Of a stretch of 35,437 nucleotides of DNA, positions 8,139 to 17,317 are shown one piece after another. The DNA lies in the NCBI GenBank assembly GCA_947629645.1, contig CANREV010000032.1, forward strand, positions 1 through 35,437, read 5' to 3'. The stretch comes from an uncultured Acetatifactor sp. (GTDB taxonomy: Bacteria; Bacillota; Clostridia; Lachnospirales; Lachnospiraceae). The notes beneath the pieces were generated by a model that had not been told where the DNA came from, ran no database searches, and saw nothing but the letters and a program-made list of their open reading frames with translations. Position 1 is the stretch's first letter. Each line of letters opens with the position of its first letter. The position numbers were made by a program, and so were the translations under genes.

Positions 8139-8758
8139 GAATAGTAGTGTGCGTGTCCGGAGGCGGTACGAATCTGCAGGCGATTCTGGATGGGATAGAC
8201 TGCGGCAGGATCACCAACACTCAGATCATTGCGGTCATCAGCAATAATGCGGGCGCAAAGGCATTAAGCAGAGCTGAGGGTCACGGCATACCAGGGATAT
8301 TGATGAGCCCCAAAGAGTATGAGGACAGGGAGGCTTTCAACCGGGCTTTTACCGGGAAAATGTGTGAGCTGGATCCCGATCTGATTGTGCTTGCCGGATT
8401 CCTGGTAAAAATTCCCCGGCAGATGGTAGAAAGATTCGCAAACCGCATCATCAACATCCATCCGGCGCTCATTCCTTCTTTTTGCGGAGTGGGGTATTAT
8501 GGTTTGAAAGTTCATGAGAAAGCGTTGGAGCGAGGCGTTAAGCTGACGGGAGCCACCGTTCACTTTGTCAACGAGGGAATGGATGAAGGCCCCATTATCG
8601 CCCAGAAGGCGGTGGCTGTGGAAGAGGACGACACACCGCAGCAGCTGCAGAGGCGTGTGATGGAGCAGGCTGAGTGGATTCTTCTGCCCCAGGCCATTGA
8701 TGACATTGCCAACGGGCGGATCCGCGTAGTGGACGGAAAGGTGAAAAAAAGCATATAA
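8132..8758 (+). CDS. purN: Phosphoribosylglycinamide formyltransferase (PurN)
   Basis: Transfers a formyl group from 10-formyl-THF to GAR. I start at ATG 8132, which overlaps the purM stop by seven bases and gives [12 protein letters not shown], the family's usual N-terminus, 208 residues. An in-frame GTG at 8102 lies deeper in purM and is less likely. The catalytic residues Asn108 and His110 (INIHPALIP) and Asp151 (MDEGPII) are present. The substrate loop contains GVGYYGLK, a short insertion relative to the E. coli enzyme; I recall this as common in clostridial PurN. Confidence 0.95.
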   Translation: MLRIVVCVSGGGTNLQAILDGIDCGRITNTQIIAVISNNAGAKALSRAEGHGIPGILMSPKEYEDREAFNRAFTGKMCELDPDLIVLAGFLVKIPRQMVERFANRIINIHPALIPSFCGVGYYGLKVHEKALERGVKLTGATVHFVNEGMDEGPIIAQKAVAVEEDDTPQQLQRRVMEQAEWILLPQAIDDIANGRIRVVDGKVKKSI

Positions 8759-8848
8759 TGTAGAAGCACATTGTGCGGAAGTACGTCATGAAAAAGTACA
8801 TTATGCAGGAAGCACGGTGAGAATGCGTTATCGCAGAGAGGTGAGAAC

Positions 8849-10126
8849 ATGAAGGTTTTGATCGTAGGCGGAGGCGGAAGAGAGCATGCCATCGCTGTGA
8901 GCATGAAGAAGAGCAGCAGAGTGGACCAGCTTTATTGTGTGCCAGGAAACGCCGGTATCGCGCAGATTGCGGAGTGTGAGCCGTCAATCGGTGTGATGGA
9001 ATTTGACAAGGTGGTGGCCTATGCCAAAGAAAAGGCGGTAGATCTGGTGTTTGTGGCTCCGGATGACCCTCTGGTGGGAGGGCTGGCAGATCTGCTGGAA
9101 GCAGAAGGGTTCCGCACTTTCGGCCCCAGAAAGAACGCGGCTATTTTGGAAGGCAGCAAGGCTTTTTCCAAGGAACTGATGAAAAAATATCATATTCCTA
9201 CCGCCGCATACGAGGTGTTTGATGATCCTGAGAAAGCGCTTGCTTATCTGGAGACGGCAAAAATGCCCATTGTGTTGAAAGCGGACGGCCTTGCTCTGGG
9301 GAAGGGCGTTCTGATCTGCAACACGCTGGAGGAAGCGAAAGCGGGCGTGAAAGAGATCATGCAGGATAAGCATTTCGGAAGCGCGGGAAACCGTATGGTC
9401 ATTGAAGAGTTCATGACCGGTCGGGAAGTGTCGGTCTTGTCCTTTGTAGACGGAAAGACGATCAAAACCATGACTTCCGCCCAGGACCATAAGCGTGCAA
9501 AAGACGGTGATCAGGGCTTGAACACCGGAGGCATGGGAACCTTTTCCCCCAGTCCTTTTTATACGCCGGAGGTGGACCGGTTCTGCAGGGAACACATTTA
9601 TCAGGCTACTGTTGATGCCATGGCGGCGGAAGGCAGGGAGTTTAAAGGCGTGATCTTCTTTGGCCTGATGCTGACGCCCGATGGCCCCAAAGTGTTGGAA
9701 TACAACGCGCGGTTCGGGGATCCGGAGGCGCAGGTCGTGCTCTGCAGGATGAAGAATGATATTATGGATGTGATCGATGCCTGCATTGACGGCACTTTAG
9801 ACCAGATCGATCTGCAGTTTGAAGACAACGCCGCTGTGTGCGTGGTGCTGGCTTCCGATGGTTATCCGGTATCTTATGAAAAAGGATTTGAGATCCGAGG
9901 GCTGGAAAAATTCGATGGGAAAGACGATTATTATTGTTTCCACGCGGGCAGCAGGCTCGATGGCGATGGGAAGATCGTCACAAGCGGAGGACGGGTGCTG
10001 GGCGTGACCGCCAAAGGCGCCACCCTGAAAGAGGCCCGTTCCAAGGCGTATGAGGCGGCGGAGTGGGTTTCCTTCGACAATAAATATATGCGTCATGATA
10101 TCGGGAAAGCGATCGATGAGGCGTAA
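8849..10126 (+). CDS. purD: Phosphoribosylamine-glycine ligase
   Basis: Ligates glycine to phosphoribosylamine with ATP, step two of purine synthesis. The 425-residue ATP-grasp enzyme shows the N-terminal GGGGREHA (7-14), the ATP-lid KADGLALGKG (144-153), NTGGMGTFSP and the metal-binding EYNARFGDPE. GAGAGGTGAG precedes the ATG. The 90-base gap after purN contains an imperfect direct repeat but no clear terminator, so purD is likely in the same operon. purC, purF and purH are absent here; purL lies about 15 kb downstream. Confidence 0.97.
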   Translation: MKVLIVGGGGREHAIAVSMKKSSRVDQLYCVPGNAGIAQIAECEPSIGVMEFDKVVAYAKEKAVDLVFVAPDDPLVGGLADLLEAEGFRTFGPRKNAAILEGSKAFSKELMKKYHIPTAAYEVFDDPEKALAYLETAKMPIVLKADGLALGKGVLICNTLEEAKAGVKEIMQDKHFGSAGNRMVIEEFMTGREVSVLSFVDGKTIKTMTSAQDHKRAKDGDQGLNTGGMGTFSPSPFYTPEVDRFCREHIYQATVDAMAAEGREFKGVIFFGLMLTPDGPKVLEYNARFGDPEAQVVLCRMKNDIMDVIDACIDGTLDQIDLQFEDNAAVCVVLASDGYPVSYEKGFEIRGLEKFDGKDDYYCFHAGSRLDGDGKIVTSGGRVLGVTAKGATLKEARSKAYEAAEWVSFDNKYMRHDIGKAIDEA

Positions 10127-10183
10127 CAGGAAAAACCAGTAAAAATAAGCGAGAAAACAGAGTAAAAAGCAGGAGGAATTGTT

Positions 10184-10654
10184 ATGGACGCGTTAAAGAT
10201 GATGGATATGATGGAGCAGTATCACATTCCACGGGTTTGCACCAAATGCGGCGGAGTGATGATTTTTAAGGGCGTGGGCGAGTACCGCTGCGAGGACTGC
10301 AGGGCAGTGGATTACGATGACTACGGGAAGGCCAGATTATATATTGAGAAGCATCCCGGCGCTACGGCGGCGTTGATCGAGCGCGATACAGGCGTTACAC
10401 AGAAGATGATACGGCGTATGCTCAAGGATGGCAGACTGGAGATCAAAGAGGATTCCAGAGCGTTTTTGCGCTGCGAGGTCTGCGATAAACCGATCCGGTC
10501 CGGACAGTTTTGTCCCGAGTGCGAGAAAAAAATGCATCAGCAGATAGAGGCCAAGGAAAGAGATCGGCATAACAAGGCGCTCGGCATGGGCGTTGGCATG
10601 GGTTCGACAGGCGATGAAGGACACCGCCGCTTTATCGGAAAAGATATGTTTTAA
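10184..10654 (+). CDS. Zinc-ribbon / winged-helix protein, YvyF-like
   Basis: A 156-residue protein with a CxxC pair (Cys19/Cys22, then Cys36/Cys39) forming an N-terminal zinc ribbon, a central helix-turn-helix-like segment (about 52-88, with PGATAALIERDTGVTQKMIR) and a second cysteine set (CEVCD, then CPEC) near 97-113. The order ribbon, HTH, ribbon resembles the flagellar-operon protein YvyF/TIGR03826 family. No flagellar gene is nearby, so the role is probably different, perhaps regulatory. AGGAGG precedes the ATG. It follows purD by 57 bases and precedes a membrane protein by 18. Confidence 0.7.
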   Translation: MDALKMMDMMEQYHIPRVCTKCGGVMIFKGVGEYRCEDCRAVDYDDYGKARLYIEKHPGATAALIERDTGVTQKMIRRMLKDGRLEIKEDSRAFLRCEVCDKPIRSGQFCPECEKKMHQQIEAKERDRHNKALGMGVGMGSTGDEGHRRFIGKDMF

Positions 10655-10672
10655 AAAGAGAGAGGAATACTT

Positions 10673-12211
10673 ATGAGAAAAACAAGAGATATACAATGGA
10701 AACCGCTGTTTTTAACAAGCGCGGCAATGATGATCACGGTATTGATGATCGCATTGCTTGCAGGAAAGTTTTCTTTTGTGAGTCATGCGGAAAGCGCGGC
10801 GAAGGTGACTGCGAAAAGCGCTACGATCAGAAAAGAGCCGAGTGTTTCCAGCGAAGCTGCGGGCAGCACGGAGCTGGATAAAGAGATTTCCATTAAGAGT
10901 CAGGTGACTGGCAGTGATGGTTATACATGGTATGAAGTTTATCTCAATGCTGATACCACGGGTTATATCCGTTCCGATCTGGTAGAGATCACAGATGGTA
11001 CTACGCCTCCCACAGGTACGGCGCCCGCCGCTACGACCACTACACCGGCGTCAACGACTGCGACTTCACCCACGCCCACGCCTACTCCGGTACCGGACGA
11101 GACATTGGTAGACGTAACGGATGTGACGCCTGTCAGCGCTTCTGTCCAGGGCAGCGATTCTGTGAGAATTCGCCAGAATGCTTCCACTACCAGCAGGATT
11201 CTCACAAAGATGAAAAGCGGAATGGCGTTGACTATCACCGGTACGGCAAACGGAACCGATGGCAAGGTCTGGTATCGGGTCACATTTCTTTCCAATGGTA
11301 CGGAGACAACAGGTTTTATCCGCTCGGATTATACCGATGTGCTGCCGGAAGATTTAACGGCCGCTGCGGAGGAACCGCCTGCGGAAGATCCCGGCACGAA
11401 TACGGAAGGGGATGATCAGCCTGCAGAACCGGAGCCGGAAGTCAAGGCATATGACACGATACTTCAGGATGGCGTCTGGATGCTCGTGGATAATGACGCC
11501 GGTCAGGGGTATGAGATCCAGCAGTTGTTTGACGGGGTAAAAAAGAATCTGGAGCTCTATCAGGAGAGCGAGAAGACGGTCAAGACCCAGAAAGCCATTA
11601 TTATTGTGCTGGTAATCCTTTTGGTTGGTGCGGCTGCAGCCGTAACGCTGTTAATCTTTAAAGTGAAAGATATGGCGGATGCCCAATATTTTAACGAGGT
11701 GGAAAGCGAGGCTGTAAGAAGCCGCAGCACAAGGCCTCAGGGCGGCGGACAAAGAATGGGACAGGCTGCGGGAAGCAACAGACAGGCAGGCAGACCCCTG
11801 GGCACCTCCCAGGGACAGCAGCGCCAGTCTGTGCAGGGGTCAAGACCGGCGGGAAGTGCTCAGGGACAGCAGCGCCAGCCCGCGCAGGGGTCAAGACCGG
11901 CGGGAAGCGTCCAGGGACAGCAGCGCCAGCCCGTGCAGGGGTCAAGGCAGACAGGAAGCGCCCAGGGACAGCAGCGCCAGCCCGTGCAGGGATCAAGGCA
12001 GACAGGAAGCGCCCAGGGACAGCAGCGTCAGGCCATGCAGGGGCAGAGGCAGGCAGGAGCATCCCAGGGACAGAGACCCGCGCAGCCGTCATCCCAGTCC
12101 AGACATTCCCAAAGTCAGCAGAATTCCGGATGGCAGTCTAAAAATTTTATGGCGGATGACGATGAATTTGAGTTTGAGTTCCTGAATTATGATGAGGATA
12201 GCGACAAGTAA
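10673..12211 (+). CDS. SH3-domain membrane protein with Gln-rich repeat tail
   Basis: A 512-residue protein. A basic N-terminus and hydrophobic segment (12-31) form a signal or anchor. Two bacterial SH3 domains follow (about 44-106 and 152-223, each with the TIRKEPS or RIRQNAS type core), joined by a Thr/Pro linker (110-142). A second membrane helix lies at 308-330. The tail carries six copies of a 17-residue Gln/Gly/Arg repeat (from about residue 380) and ends in an acidic stretch (DDDEFEFEF). With two membrane segments, the SH3 pair would be outside, binding cell wall, and the repeat tail in the cytoplasm. That topology is inferred. Bacterial SH3 domains commonly bind peptidoglycan; the tail's role is unknown. 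Confidence 0.85.
   Translation: MRKTRDIQWKPLFLTSAAMMITVLMIALLAGKFSFVSHAESAAKVTAKSATIRKEPSVSSEAAGSTELDKEISIKSQVTGSDGYTWYEVYLNADTTGYIRSDLVEITDGTTPPTGTAPAATTTTPASTTATSPTPTPTPVPDETLVDVTDVTPVSASVQGSDSVRIRQNASTTSRILTKMKSGMALTITGTANGTDGKVWYRVTFLSNGTETTGFIRSDYTDVLPEDLTAAAEEPPAEDPGTNTEGDDQPAEPEPEVKAYDTILQDGVWMLVDNDAGQGYEIQQLFDGVKKNLELYQESEKTVKTQKAIIIVLVILLVGAAAAVTLLIFKVKDMADAQYFNEVESEAVRSRSTRPQGGGQRMGQAAGSNRQAGRPLGTSQGQQRQSVQGSRPAGSAQGQQRQPAQGSRPAGSVQGQQRQPVQGSRQTGSAQGQQRQPVQGSRQTGSAQGQQRQAMQGQRQAGASQGQRPAQPSSQSRHSQSQQNSGWQSKNFMADDDEFEFEFLNYDEDSDK
11810..12079 (+). repeat. 51-bp in-frame tandem repeat, six copies
   Basis: CAGGGACAGCAGCGCCAG or a close variant begins at 11810, 11861, 11912, 11963, 12014 and 12065, exactly 51 bases apart. 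Each unit encodes 17 residues rich in Gln, Gly, Ser and Arg (GQQRQPVQ then GSRPAGSAQ). The middle copies are nearly identical in DNA and the last is degenerate. Array length may vary between strains by slippage without breaking the frame. Confidence 0.95.
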
Positions 12212-12238
12212 AGATTTCTTTGTATGAGTAAAGGGCAG

Positions 12239-12267
12239 AGAGGATACTCTTATAGGGGGTATCCTCT
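12239..12267 (+). terminator. Hairpin between SH3 gene and GntR gene
   Basis: A 9-bp perfect stem (AGAGGATAC at 12239-12247 with GTATCCTCT at 12259-12267) and an 11-base loop. Only three T follow the stem, so termination would be weak. It could instead be an attenuator or operator for the GntR-clpC transcript. Confidence 0.4.
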
Positions 12268-12294
12268 TTCAGATAAGCAGCAGGAGGTCATTGC

Positions 12295-12663
12295 GTGATA
12301 ATAGAAGTGGATTTTAACAGTGATGAAGCTTTGTATATGCAGCTATACAATCAGATCATCATGGGGATCGCCACCTCTCAGTTTCGTGAGGGCGATTCTT
12401 TGCCAAGCGTCCGGCAGATGGCGGATTCTGTCGGCATCAACATGCATACGGTCAACAAGGCATATACTGTGCTGAAGGAGGAGGGGTATGTCAAAGTGGA
12501 CAGGCGCAGAGGCGCGGTTATCGCTATCGACATCGACCGTATCAGAACGCTTGCGGAGCTGACGAAGGAACTTCAGGTTATTCTGGCAAAAAGTTGCTGC
12601 AAAAATATCTCAAAAGAAGAGATTCATGAGCTGATTGAAGAAATTTATGAGGACTATACCTGA
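12295..12663 (+). CDS. GntR-family regulator, YtrA type
   Basis: A 122-residue DNA-binding protein. The N-terminal winged helix (about 10-75) has the GntR signature (SLPSVRQMADSVGIN, then HTVNKAYTVLKEEGY). The short C-terminus of about 45 residues is the YtrA-subfamily style, which has only a small dimerisation arm. The start is GTG 12295 with an AGGAGG site. It lies 17 bases before clpC, where many Firmicutes have ctsR-mcsA-mcsB, so it may control the clpC transcript. YtrA-type regulators usually control ABC transporters; none is seen here. Confidence 0.85.
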   Translation: MIIEVDFNSDEALYMQLYNQIIMGIATSQFREGDSLPSVRQMADSVGINMHTVNKAYTVLKEEGYVKVDRRRGAVIAIDIDRIRTLAELTKELQVILAKSCCKNISKEEIHELIEEIYEDYT

Positions 12664-12680
12664 TTAGGGAGGTTTGACAC

Positions 12681-15119
12681 ATGCAATCACAATTTACAGA
12701 TAAAGCGCAGGAAGCGCTGTCGCTTGCAGCCAGATGTGCGAAAAGTCTGAAACAGGGGTATGTGGGAACGGAGCACATTCTGGTGGGGCTTCTGAAAGAG
12801 CAGTCCGGTGTGGCGCATAAAGTATTGACGGACAATGGTGTGGAGCTGTCCGCCGTGTTGGATATGATACAGGAGCTGATCGCTTTCGACAACGGGACAC
12901 CCGTGAGAGAGCGGGAAGGCTACTCTCCCAGAGCAAAAAAGATCCTGGAGGAAGCGCACAGGCAGTCGGCGCGATTTGGACAGAAGGAAACGGGCACAGA
13001 ACACCTTTTGATGGCATTGATCAAAGAGGGAGAAAATGTGGCCGTCCGCCTTTTGAATACGCTGGGCGCAAATGTGCAGAAGATTTATTCTGATATTCTG
13101 ATCGCCATTGGCCAGGATGGAAATCTTTATAAGGAAGATCTGGGCAGAAAGGCTCCCGGCAAGGGGAAAGGTTCCGCTTTAAATCAGTATAGCAGGGATC
13201 TCACCGCTATGGCGAGAGAAGGAAAACTGGATCCTGTGATCGGCAGGGAAGATGAGATCCGAAGACTGATACAGATCCTGAGCCGCCGCACCAAAAATAA
13301 TCCCTGCCTTATCGGGGAGCCGGGCGTGGGAAAGACCGCAGTAGTTGAAGGGTTGGCGCTGCGCATTGTGGAGGGGAAAGTGCCTCCTACAGTCAGGGAG
13401 AAACGCGTGTTGACACTGGATCTGTCCGGCATGGTTGCAGGCAGCAAATACCGGGGCGAGTTTGAGGAAAGAATCAAAAAACTGATCCGCGAGGTGATCG
13501 AGGATGGCAATGTGATCCTGTTTTTGGATGAGCTGCACACTATCATCGGAGCGGGTGGCGCGGAGGGCGCTATTGATGCTTCCAATATCCTGAAGCCTTC
13601 TTTGGCCAGAGGCGAACTGCAGCTGGTGGGAGCCACTACCATAGTGGAATACCGCAAGTATATTGAAAAAGACGCCGCTTTGGAACGTCGTTTTCAACCG
13701 GTCAATGTGGAAGAACCCACAGAGGAGGAGGCTGTCCGGATCCTGGAGGGCGTAAAGGGAAAATACGAGGAGCACCATCAGGTCCGCATCACTTCCGAGG
13801 CGGTGGAAGCGGCGGTACGGCTGTCCAGCCGGTATATTAATGACAGGAATCTGCCGGACAAGGCTATCGATCTGATCGATGAAGCTGCGGCCAGCGCGAG
13901 ACTGAAAGTTATGGATCTGCCGGATAAGCAGAAAGAATTGTTGGAGCAGATCAAGAAAATGGATCAGCAGATTGAGCGCTCCATCCGCATGGAAGCGTTT
14001 ACACAGGCTGCGGAGATCAAACATAATCAGGATGCGCTGATCAAAAAATATGACCGTATGAGGAAACGAAACGACAACAGGGAGTCGTCCATGCGCTATA
14101 CCATTGGGGAGAACGAGATTGCGGAAGTGGTGGCGATGTGGACTAAGATTCCCGTCCAGAAGCTGGCGCAGAAAGAGAGCGAAAGGCTTTTAAAGCTGGA
14201 GAGCATTCTTCATAAACGCGTGATCGGCCAGGAGGAAGCGGTAACGGCGGTGGCAAAAGCGGTACGCCGCGGGCGAGTGGGCCTGAAAGATATAAAGCGC
14301 CCTATCGGATCTTTTCTGTTCCTGGGACCTACCGGCGTAGGGAAAACGGAACTTTCCAAAGCTTTGGCGGAAGCGATGTTTGGTTCGGAAGAGGCCATTA
14401 TCAGAGTGGATATGTCGGAATATATGGAAGGACATTCGGTTTCTAAAATGATCGGTTCACCGCCCGGATATGTGGGTTTTGAAGAGGGAGGACAGCTCAG
14501 CGAAAAGGTGCGCAGAAATCCCTATTCCGTTGTGCTCTTCGATGAGGTGGAAAAAGCCCATCCGGATGTATTCAATATTCTGCTACAGGTGTTAGATGAC
14601 GGACACATCACTGATTCCAAGGGCCGGAAGGTAAGCTTTAAGAACACTATATTGATCATGACTTCCAATGCGGGGGCGCAGCGGATCGTAGATCCCAAAA
14701 ACCTTGGTTTTGCCTCTGTAAGTGACTCCAGACGGGATTATGAGAAAATGAAATCGGGCGTCATGGAAGAGGTAAAGCGCACCTTTAAGCCGGAATTTAT
14801 CAACAGGATAGATGATATCATCGTATTCCATCAGCTGGGCAATGAAGACATGAAATCCATTGTCAATTTACTGGCGTCCAATCTTACAAAACGCTGTGAG
14901 GCACAGATGGATATTCATTTGACCCTGACCGCTTCCCTGAAAGAGTATCTGGTAGAAAAGTATGCCGACAACAAGATGGGGGCAAGGCCTTTAAAGAGAG
15001 CTATCCAGTCGGTGGTGGAGGATGCGCTTGCGGAAGAAATACTGATGAAAAAGGTACAGCCGGGCGATACGGTATCCGCGGGCTTTAAAAATAATAAAGT
15101 GTACTTCTCCGTAAAGTAG
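12681..15119 (+). CDS. clpC: ATP-dependent Clp protease ATP-binding subunit ClpC
   Basis: An HSP100 unfoldase that feeds proteins to ClpP and controls protein quality. The 812 residues contain two Clp N-terminal repeats (about 1-145), a first AAA+ domain with Walker A GEPGVGKT (212-219) and Walker B DELH (D283), a middle region (about 405-470) that fits a UVR/linker coiled coil, and a second AAA+ domain with Walker A GPTGVGKT (549-556) and Walker B DEVEKAH (from D621). GGGAGG lies just upstream of the ATG. The usual clpC neighbours ctsR, mcsA and mcsB are absent; radA is nearby as in Bacillus. Confidence 0.96.
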   Translation: MQSQFTDKAQEALSLAARCAKSLKQGYVGTEHILVGLLKEQSGVAHKVLTDNGVELSAVLDMIQELIAFDNGTPVREREGYSPRAKKILEEAHRQSARFGQKETGTEHLLMALIKEGENVAVRLLNTLGANVQKIYSDILIAIGQDGNLYKEDLGRKAPGKGKGSALNQYSRDLTAMAREGKLDPVIGREDEIRRLIQILSRRTKNNPCLIGEPGVGKTAVVEGLALRIVEGKVPPTVREKRVLTLDLSGMVAGSKYRGEFEERIKKLIREVIEDGNVILFLDELHTIIGAGGAEGAIDASNILKPSLARGELQLVGATTIVEYRKYIEKDAALERRFQPVNVEEPTEEEAVRILEGVKGKYEEHHQVRITSEAVEAAVRLSSRYINDRNLPDKAIDLIDEAAASARLKVMDLPDKQKELLEQIKKMDQQIERSIRMEAFTQAAEIKHNQDALIKKYDRMRKRNDNRESSMRYTIGENEIAEVVAMWTKIPVQKLAQKESERLLKLESILHKRVIGQEEAVTAVAKAVRRGRVGLKDIKRPIGSFLFLGPTGVGKTELSKALAEAMFGSEEAIIRVDMSEYMEGHSVSKMIGSPPGYVGFEEGGQLSEKVRRNPYSVVLFDEVEKAHPDVFNILLQVLDDGHITDSKGRKVSFKNTILIMTSNAGAQRIVDPKNLGFASVSDSRRDYEKMKSGVMEEVKRTFKPEFINRIDDIIVFHQLGNEDMKSIVNLLASNLTKRCEAQMDIHLTLTASLKEYLVEKYADNKMGARPLKRAIQSVVEDALAEEILMKKVQPGDTVSAGFKNNKVYFSVK

Positions 15120-15144
15120 TTTTTATCAGTATTTTTTAAAAAAT

Positions 15145-15173
15145 TTGTAGCTTAATGGCACACTTTATATTAT
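15145..15173 (+). promoter_or_regulatory. Candidate promoter of the 137-residue gene
   Basis: TTGTAG (15145-15150), a 17-base spacer and TATTAT (15168-15173) lie 56 bases before the ATG at 15230. This would make the small gene independent of clpC. An alternative -10, TATACT, overlaps at 15171-15176. Confidence 0.5.
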
Positions 15174-15229
15174 ACTTTAAGTAATAGCTGACAGATGTTA
15201 CAGCTGCTAAGAAACAGGAGGATACACAC

Positions 15230-15643
15230 ATGGCAGTCGTGGAAGAGTTGCTCCGCAGCGAAGAAGGCGGCGCGATCAGTTTCGGTAATCACAAATTATC
15301 TCAGAAGGCCAAGGTAGAGGATTACAAACATGCGGGAGATCTGTTGAAAGTCAAAACTTTCCGGGAGATCACCAAACTGGAGAAAAACGGTATGTTTCTT
15401 TACGAATCGGTACCCGGAACCAGCGTACTGGATTTCAGCGAGAGGGAAGACGGTGTGGAATTTCTGGTGGAGGGCGATGAGGATGCGCAGATTACCATCG
15501 GATTGAACGATGATACCGAATACGAAGTGTTTGTAGGCGGTAAAAGCGTTGGAACCATGAAGACGGGGCTGGGAGGCAAGCTTTCCCTCAGCGTAGAGCT
15601 GGGTGCGGCTGGAGAAGTGCCAGTAAAGATAGCGCGTGTGTAA
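15230..15643 (+). CDS. Conserved hypothetical protein, 137 residues
   Basis: An acidic, beta-rich looking soluble protein (MAVVEELLRSEEGG) with no signal peptide or membrane segment. It has a run of predicted strands toward the C-terminus (EYEVFVGGK, LGGKLSLSVEL). I recall similar proteins as widespread in Lachnospiraceae, sometimes labelled endosialidase in databases, but I see no sialidase motif and would not use that name. CAGGAGG precedes the ATG, and a separate promoter is likely. Function unknown. Confidence 0.75.
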   Translation: MAVVEELLRSEEGGAISFGNHKLSQKAKVEDYKHAGDLLKVKTFREITKLEKNGMFLYESVPGTSVLDFSEREDGVEFLVEGDEDAQITIGLNDDTEYEVFVGGKSVGTMKTGLGGKLSLSVELGAAGEVPVKIARV

Positions 15644-15671
15644 TGATAGACAAGACAGCCGGATTTTGTGT

Positions 15672-15688
15672 TTTGCGTCAGACGCAAA
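15672..15688. other. Short perfect hairpin
   Basis: TTTGCGT (15672-15678) and ACGCAAA (15682-15688) form a 7-bp stem with a 3-base loop, 29 bases after the stop of the 137-residue gene. No T run follows. Confidence 0.4.
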
Positions 15689-15718
15689 GCAGCGATGAAT
15701 GTTTAGAATGGAATCTGT

Positions 15719-15744
15719 GCGGGGCGGCGGTTTGCTTGCCCCGC
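15719..15744 (+). terminator. GC-rich hairpin upstream of radA
   Basis: GCGGGGC (15719-15725) and GCCCCGC (15738-15744) form a 7-bp GC stem with a 12-base loop. The downstream bases (ATTGTGTGTCTTAAG) are only mildly T-rich, so it is a possible terminator or pause site between the small gene and radA. Confidence 0.4.
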
Positions 15745-15834
15745 ATTGTGTGTCTTAAGTAAAAAATGCGATGAAAAAACGTTGCCCGCGGGGGTCCGGA
15801 ATACGCCGGATGCGGCATCGGGATAGGAGAGATT

Positions 15835-17214
15835 ATGGCAAAAGGGAAAATAGCCTCTGTTTTTTTCTGTCAGAACTGTGGTTATGAGTCATCTAAGTGG
15901 ATGGGGCAGTGTCCGGGGTGCCGGGAATGGAACACTTTTGTGGAGGAGAAGGTGGATCGGGGATCCCACATGGGAGGAACTTCCCTTTCTTCATCGGGCA
16001 GGATGCAGAAGGCGGTTCCCAGCGTTTTGGCTGACATCACTATCCGTAAGGAAGACAAGCTGTCCACCGGAATGAGCGAGCTGGACCGCGTTCTGGGGGG
16101 CGGCATTGTGCAGGGATCTTTGACACTGGTAGGCGGGGATCCCGGTATCGGAAAGTCAACGTTACTGCTTCAGGTGTGCAGGAATCTCTCCGCCCGCGGC
16201 CACAAAGTCCTTTATATTTCCGGCGAGGAATCCCTGACCCAGATTAAGATGCGGGCGGACAGGATCGGAGAGTTTAGCTCCGATATGCTGCTTCTGTGCG
16301 AGACGAATCTGGCGGAAGTGGAGGAGGTGGTCCGCCGCAGCCAGCCGGAGGCGGTAGTGATTGATTCCATTCAGACAATGTACCTTGAAAATGTGTCTTC
16401 CGCTCCGGGAAGCGTTTCCCAGGTCCGGGAGTCCACCGGCATTTTGCTGCAGCTTGCCAAAAAGCTGGGCGTTTCCATATTGATCGTGGGGCATGTGACG
16501 AAAGAGGGAACGGTTGCGGGTCCCAGAGTGCTGGAGCATATGGTGGACACGGTGCTGTATTTCGAGGGGGACAGACATGCTTCCTACCGCATTCTGCGCG
16601 GTGTAAAAAACAGGTTCGGCTCCACCAATGAGATCGGCGTCTTCGAGATGCGTGAGGAGGGCCTCAAAGAGGTACCAAACGCCTCCGAATATATGCTAAA
16701 CGGCCGCCCCGAGGAAGCCAGCGGTTCGGTGGTGGTATGTACCATGGAGGGTACAAGGCCGCTTCTGATCGAAATTCAGGCGTTAGTCTGCAGCAGCAAT
16801 TTCGGGATTCCCAGACGGCAGACTACCGGTACGGACTTCAACCGGGTCAACCTTTTGATGGCGGTGCTGGAAAAGCGCTCCGGCGTACAGCTGGGAGGCT
16901 GTGACGCTTACGTCAATGTGACGGGCGGAATGAAAGTATTAGAGCCTGCGATCGATCTGGGGATCGTGCTGGCATTGCTTTCCAGTTTTAAGAATAAACC
17001 TTTAAATCCCCGTATGATCGCTTTCGGCGAAGTGGGATTGAGCGGTGAGGTGCGTGCCGTCAGTCAGGCGGCCCAGCGGGTGGCGGAGGCGGAAAAGCTG
17101 GGGTTCGACACCTGTATCCTGCCCGCGGTGTGCGAGGAAAACTGCCGGAAAAACAGCAGGATCAGGCTGGTCGGCGTGAATACGGTGCAGGATGCCATGA
17201 GTCTGGTGTTCTGA
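15835..17214 (+). CDS. radA: DNA repair protein RadA
   Basis: A RecA-like ATPase that helps process recombination intermediates. The 459 residues show a four-cysteine zinc finger (Cys12, Cys15, Cys26, Cys29), Walker A GDPGIGKS (101-108), the RadA-specific KNRFG motif (258-262, the same numbering as I recall for E. coli) and a Lon-like C-terminal domain (from about 285, including VNVTGGMK and the LSGEVRAV segment). GGAGAG precedes the ATG. Downstream of clpC, as in many Firmicutes, but disA is not next to it here. Confidence 0.97.
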   Translation: MAKGKIASVFFCQNCGYESSKWMGQCPGCREWNTFVEEKVDRGSHMGGTSLSSSGRMQKAVPSVLADITIRKEDKLSTGMSELDRVLGGGIVQGSLTLVGGDPGIGKSTLLLQVCRNLSARGHKVLYISGEESLTQIKMRADRIGEFSSDMLLLCETNLAEVEEVVRRSQPEAVVIDSIQTMYLENVSSAPGSVSQVRESTGILLQLAKKLGVSILIVGHVTKEGTVAGPRVLEHMVDTVLYFEGDRHASYRILRGVKNRFGSTNEIGVFEMREEGLKEVPNASEYMLNGRPEEASGSVVVCTMEGTRPLLIEIQALVCSSNFGIPRRQTTGTDFNRVNLLMAVLEKRSGVQLGGCDAYVNVTGGMKVLEPAIDLGIVLALLSSFKNKPLNPRMIAFGEVGLSGEVRAVSQAAQRVAEAEKLGFDTCILPAVCEENCRKNSRIRLVGVNTVQDAMSLVF

Positions 17215-17317
17215 CAAAATTTGCCGTCCGGACGGGGAGAAAGTCTCAATGACAGTCTTTGGCAGGAATCAATCATGGCAAAAAAACAGCGTTAATGCAA
17301 TAAAAAAATGATTATGA

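Noticed and set aside
8759..8848. Imperfect direct repeat (ACATTGTGCGGAAG / ACATTATGCAGGAAG) and a tiny open frame before purD
   Set aside because: Only two copies, poor match, and no sign of function; probably spacer drift.
12212..12294. CtsR box or CIRCE element before clpC
   Set aside because: Neither GTCAAA direct repeats nor the TTAGCACTC inverted repeat is present.
13179..14024. 281-codon minus-strand frame inside clpC
   Set aside because: Antisense shadow of ClpC, whose Walker motifs on the plus strand are certain.
15131..15144. AT palindrome ATTTTTTAAAAAAT after clpC
   Set aside because: No GC in the stem, so not a terminator; likely simple AT-rich sequence.
17224..17235. Perfect 12-base palindrome CCGTCCGGACGG after radA
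   Set aside because: Short and GC-rich with no T run or second copy; cannot be assigned a role.
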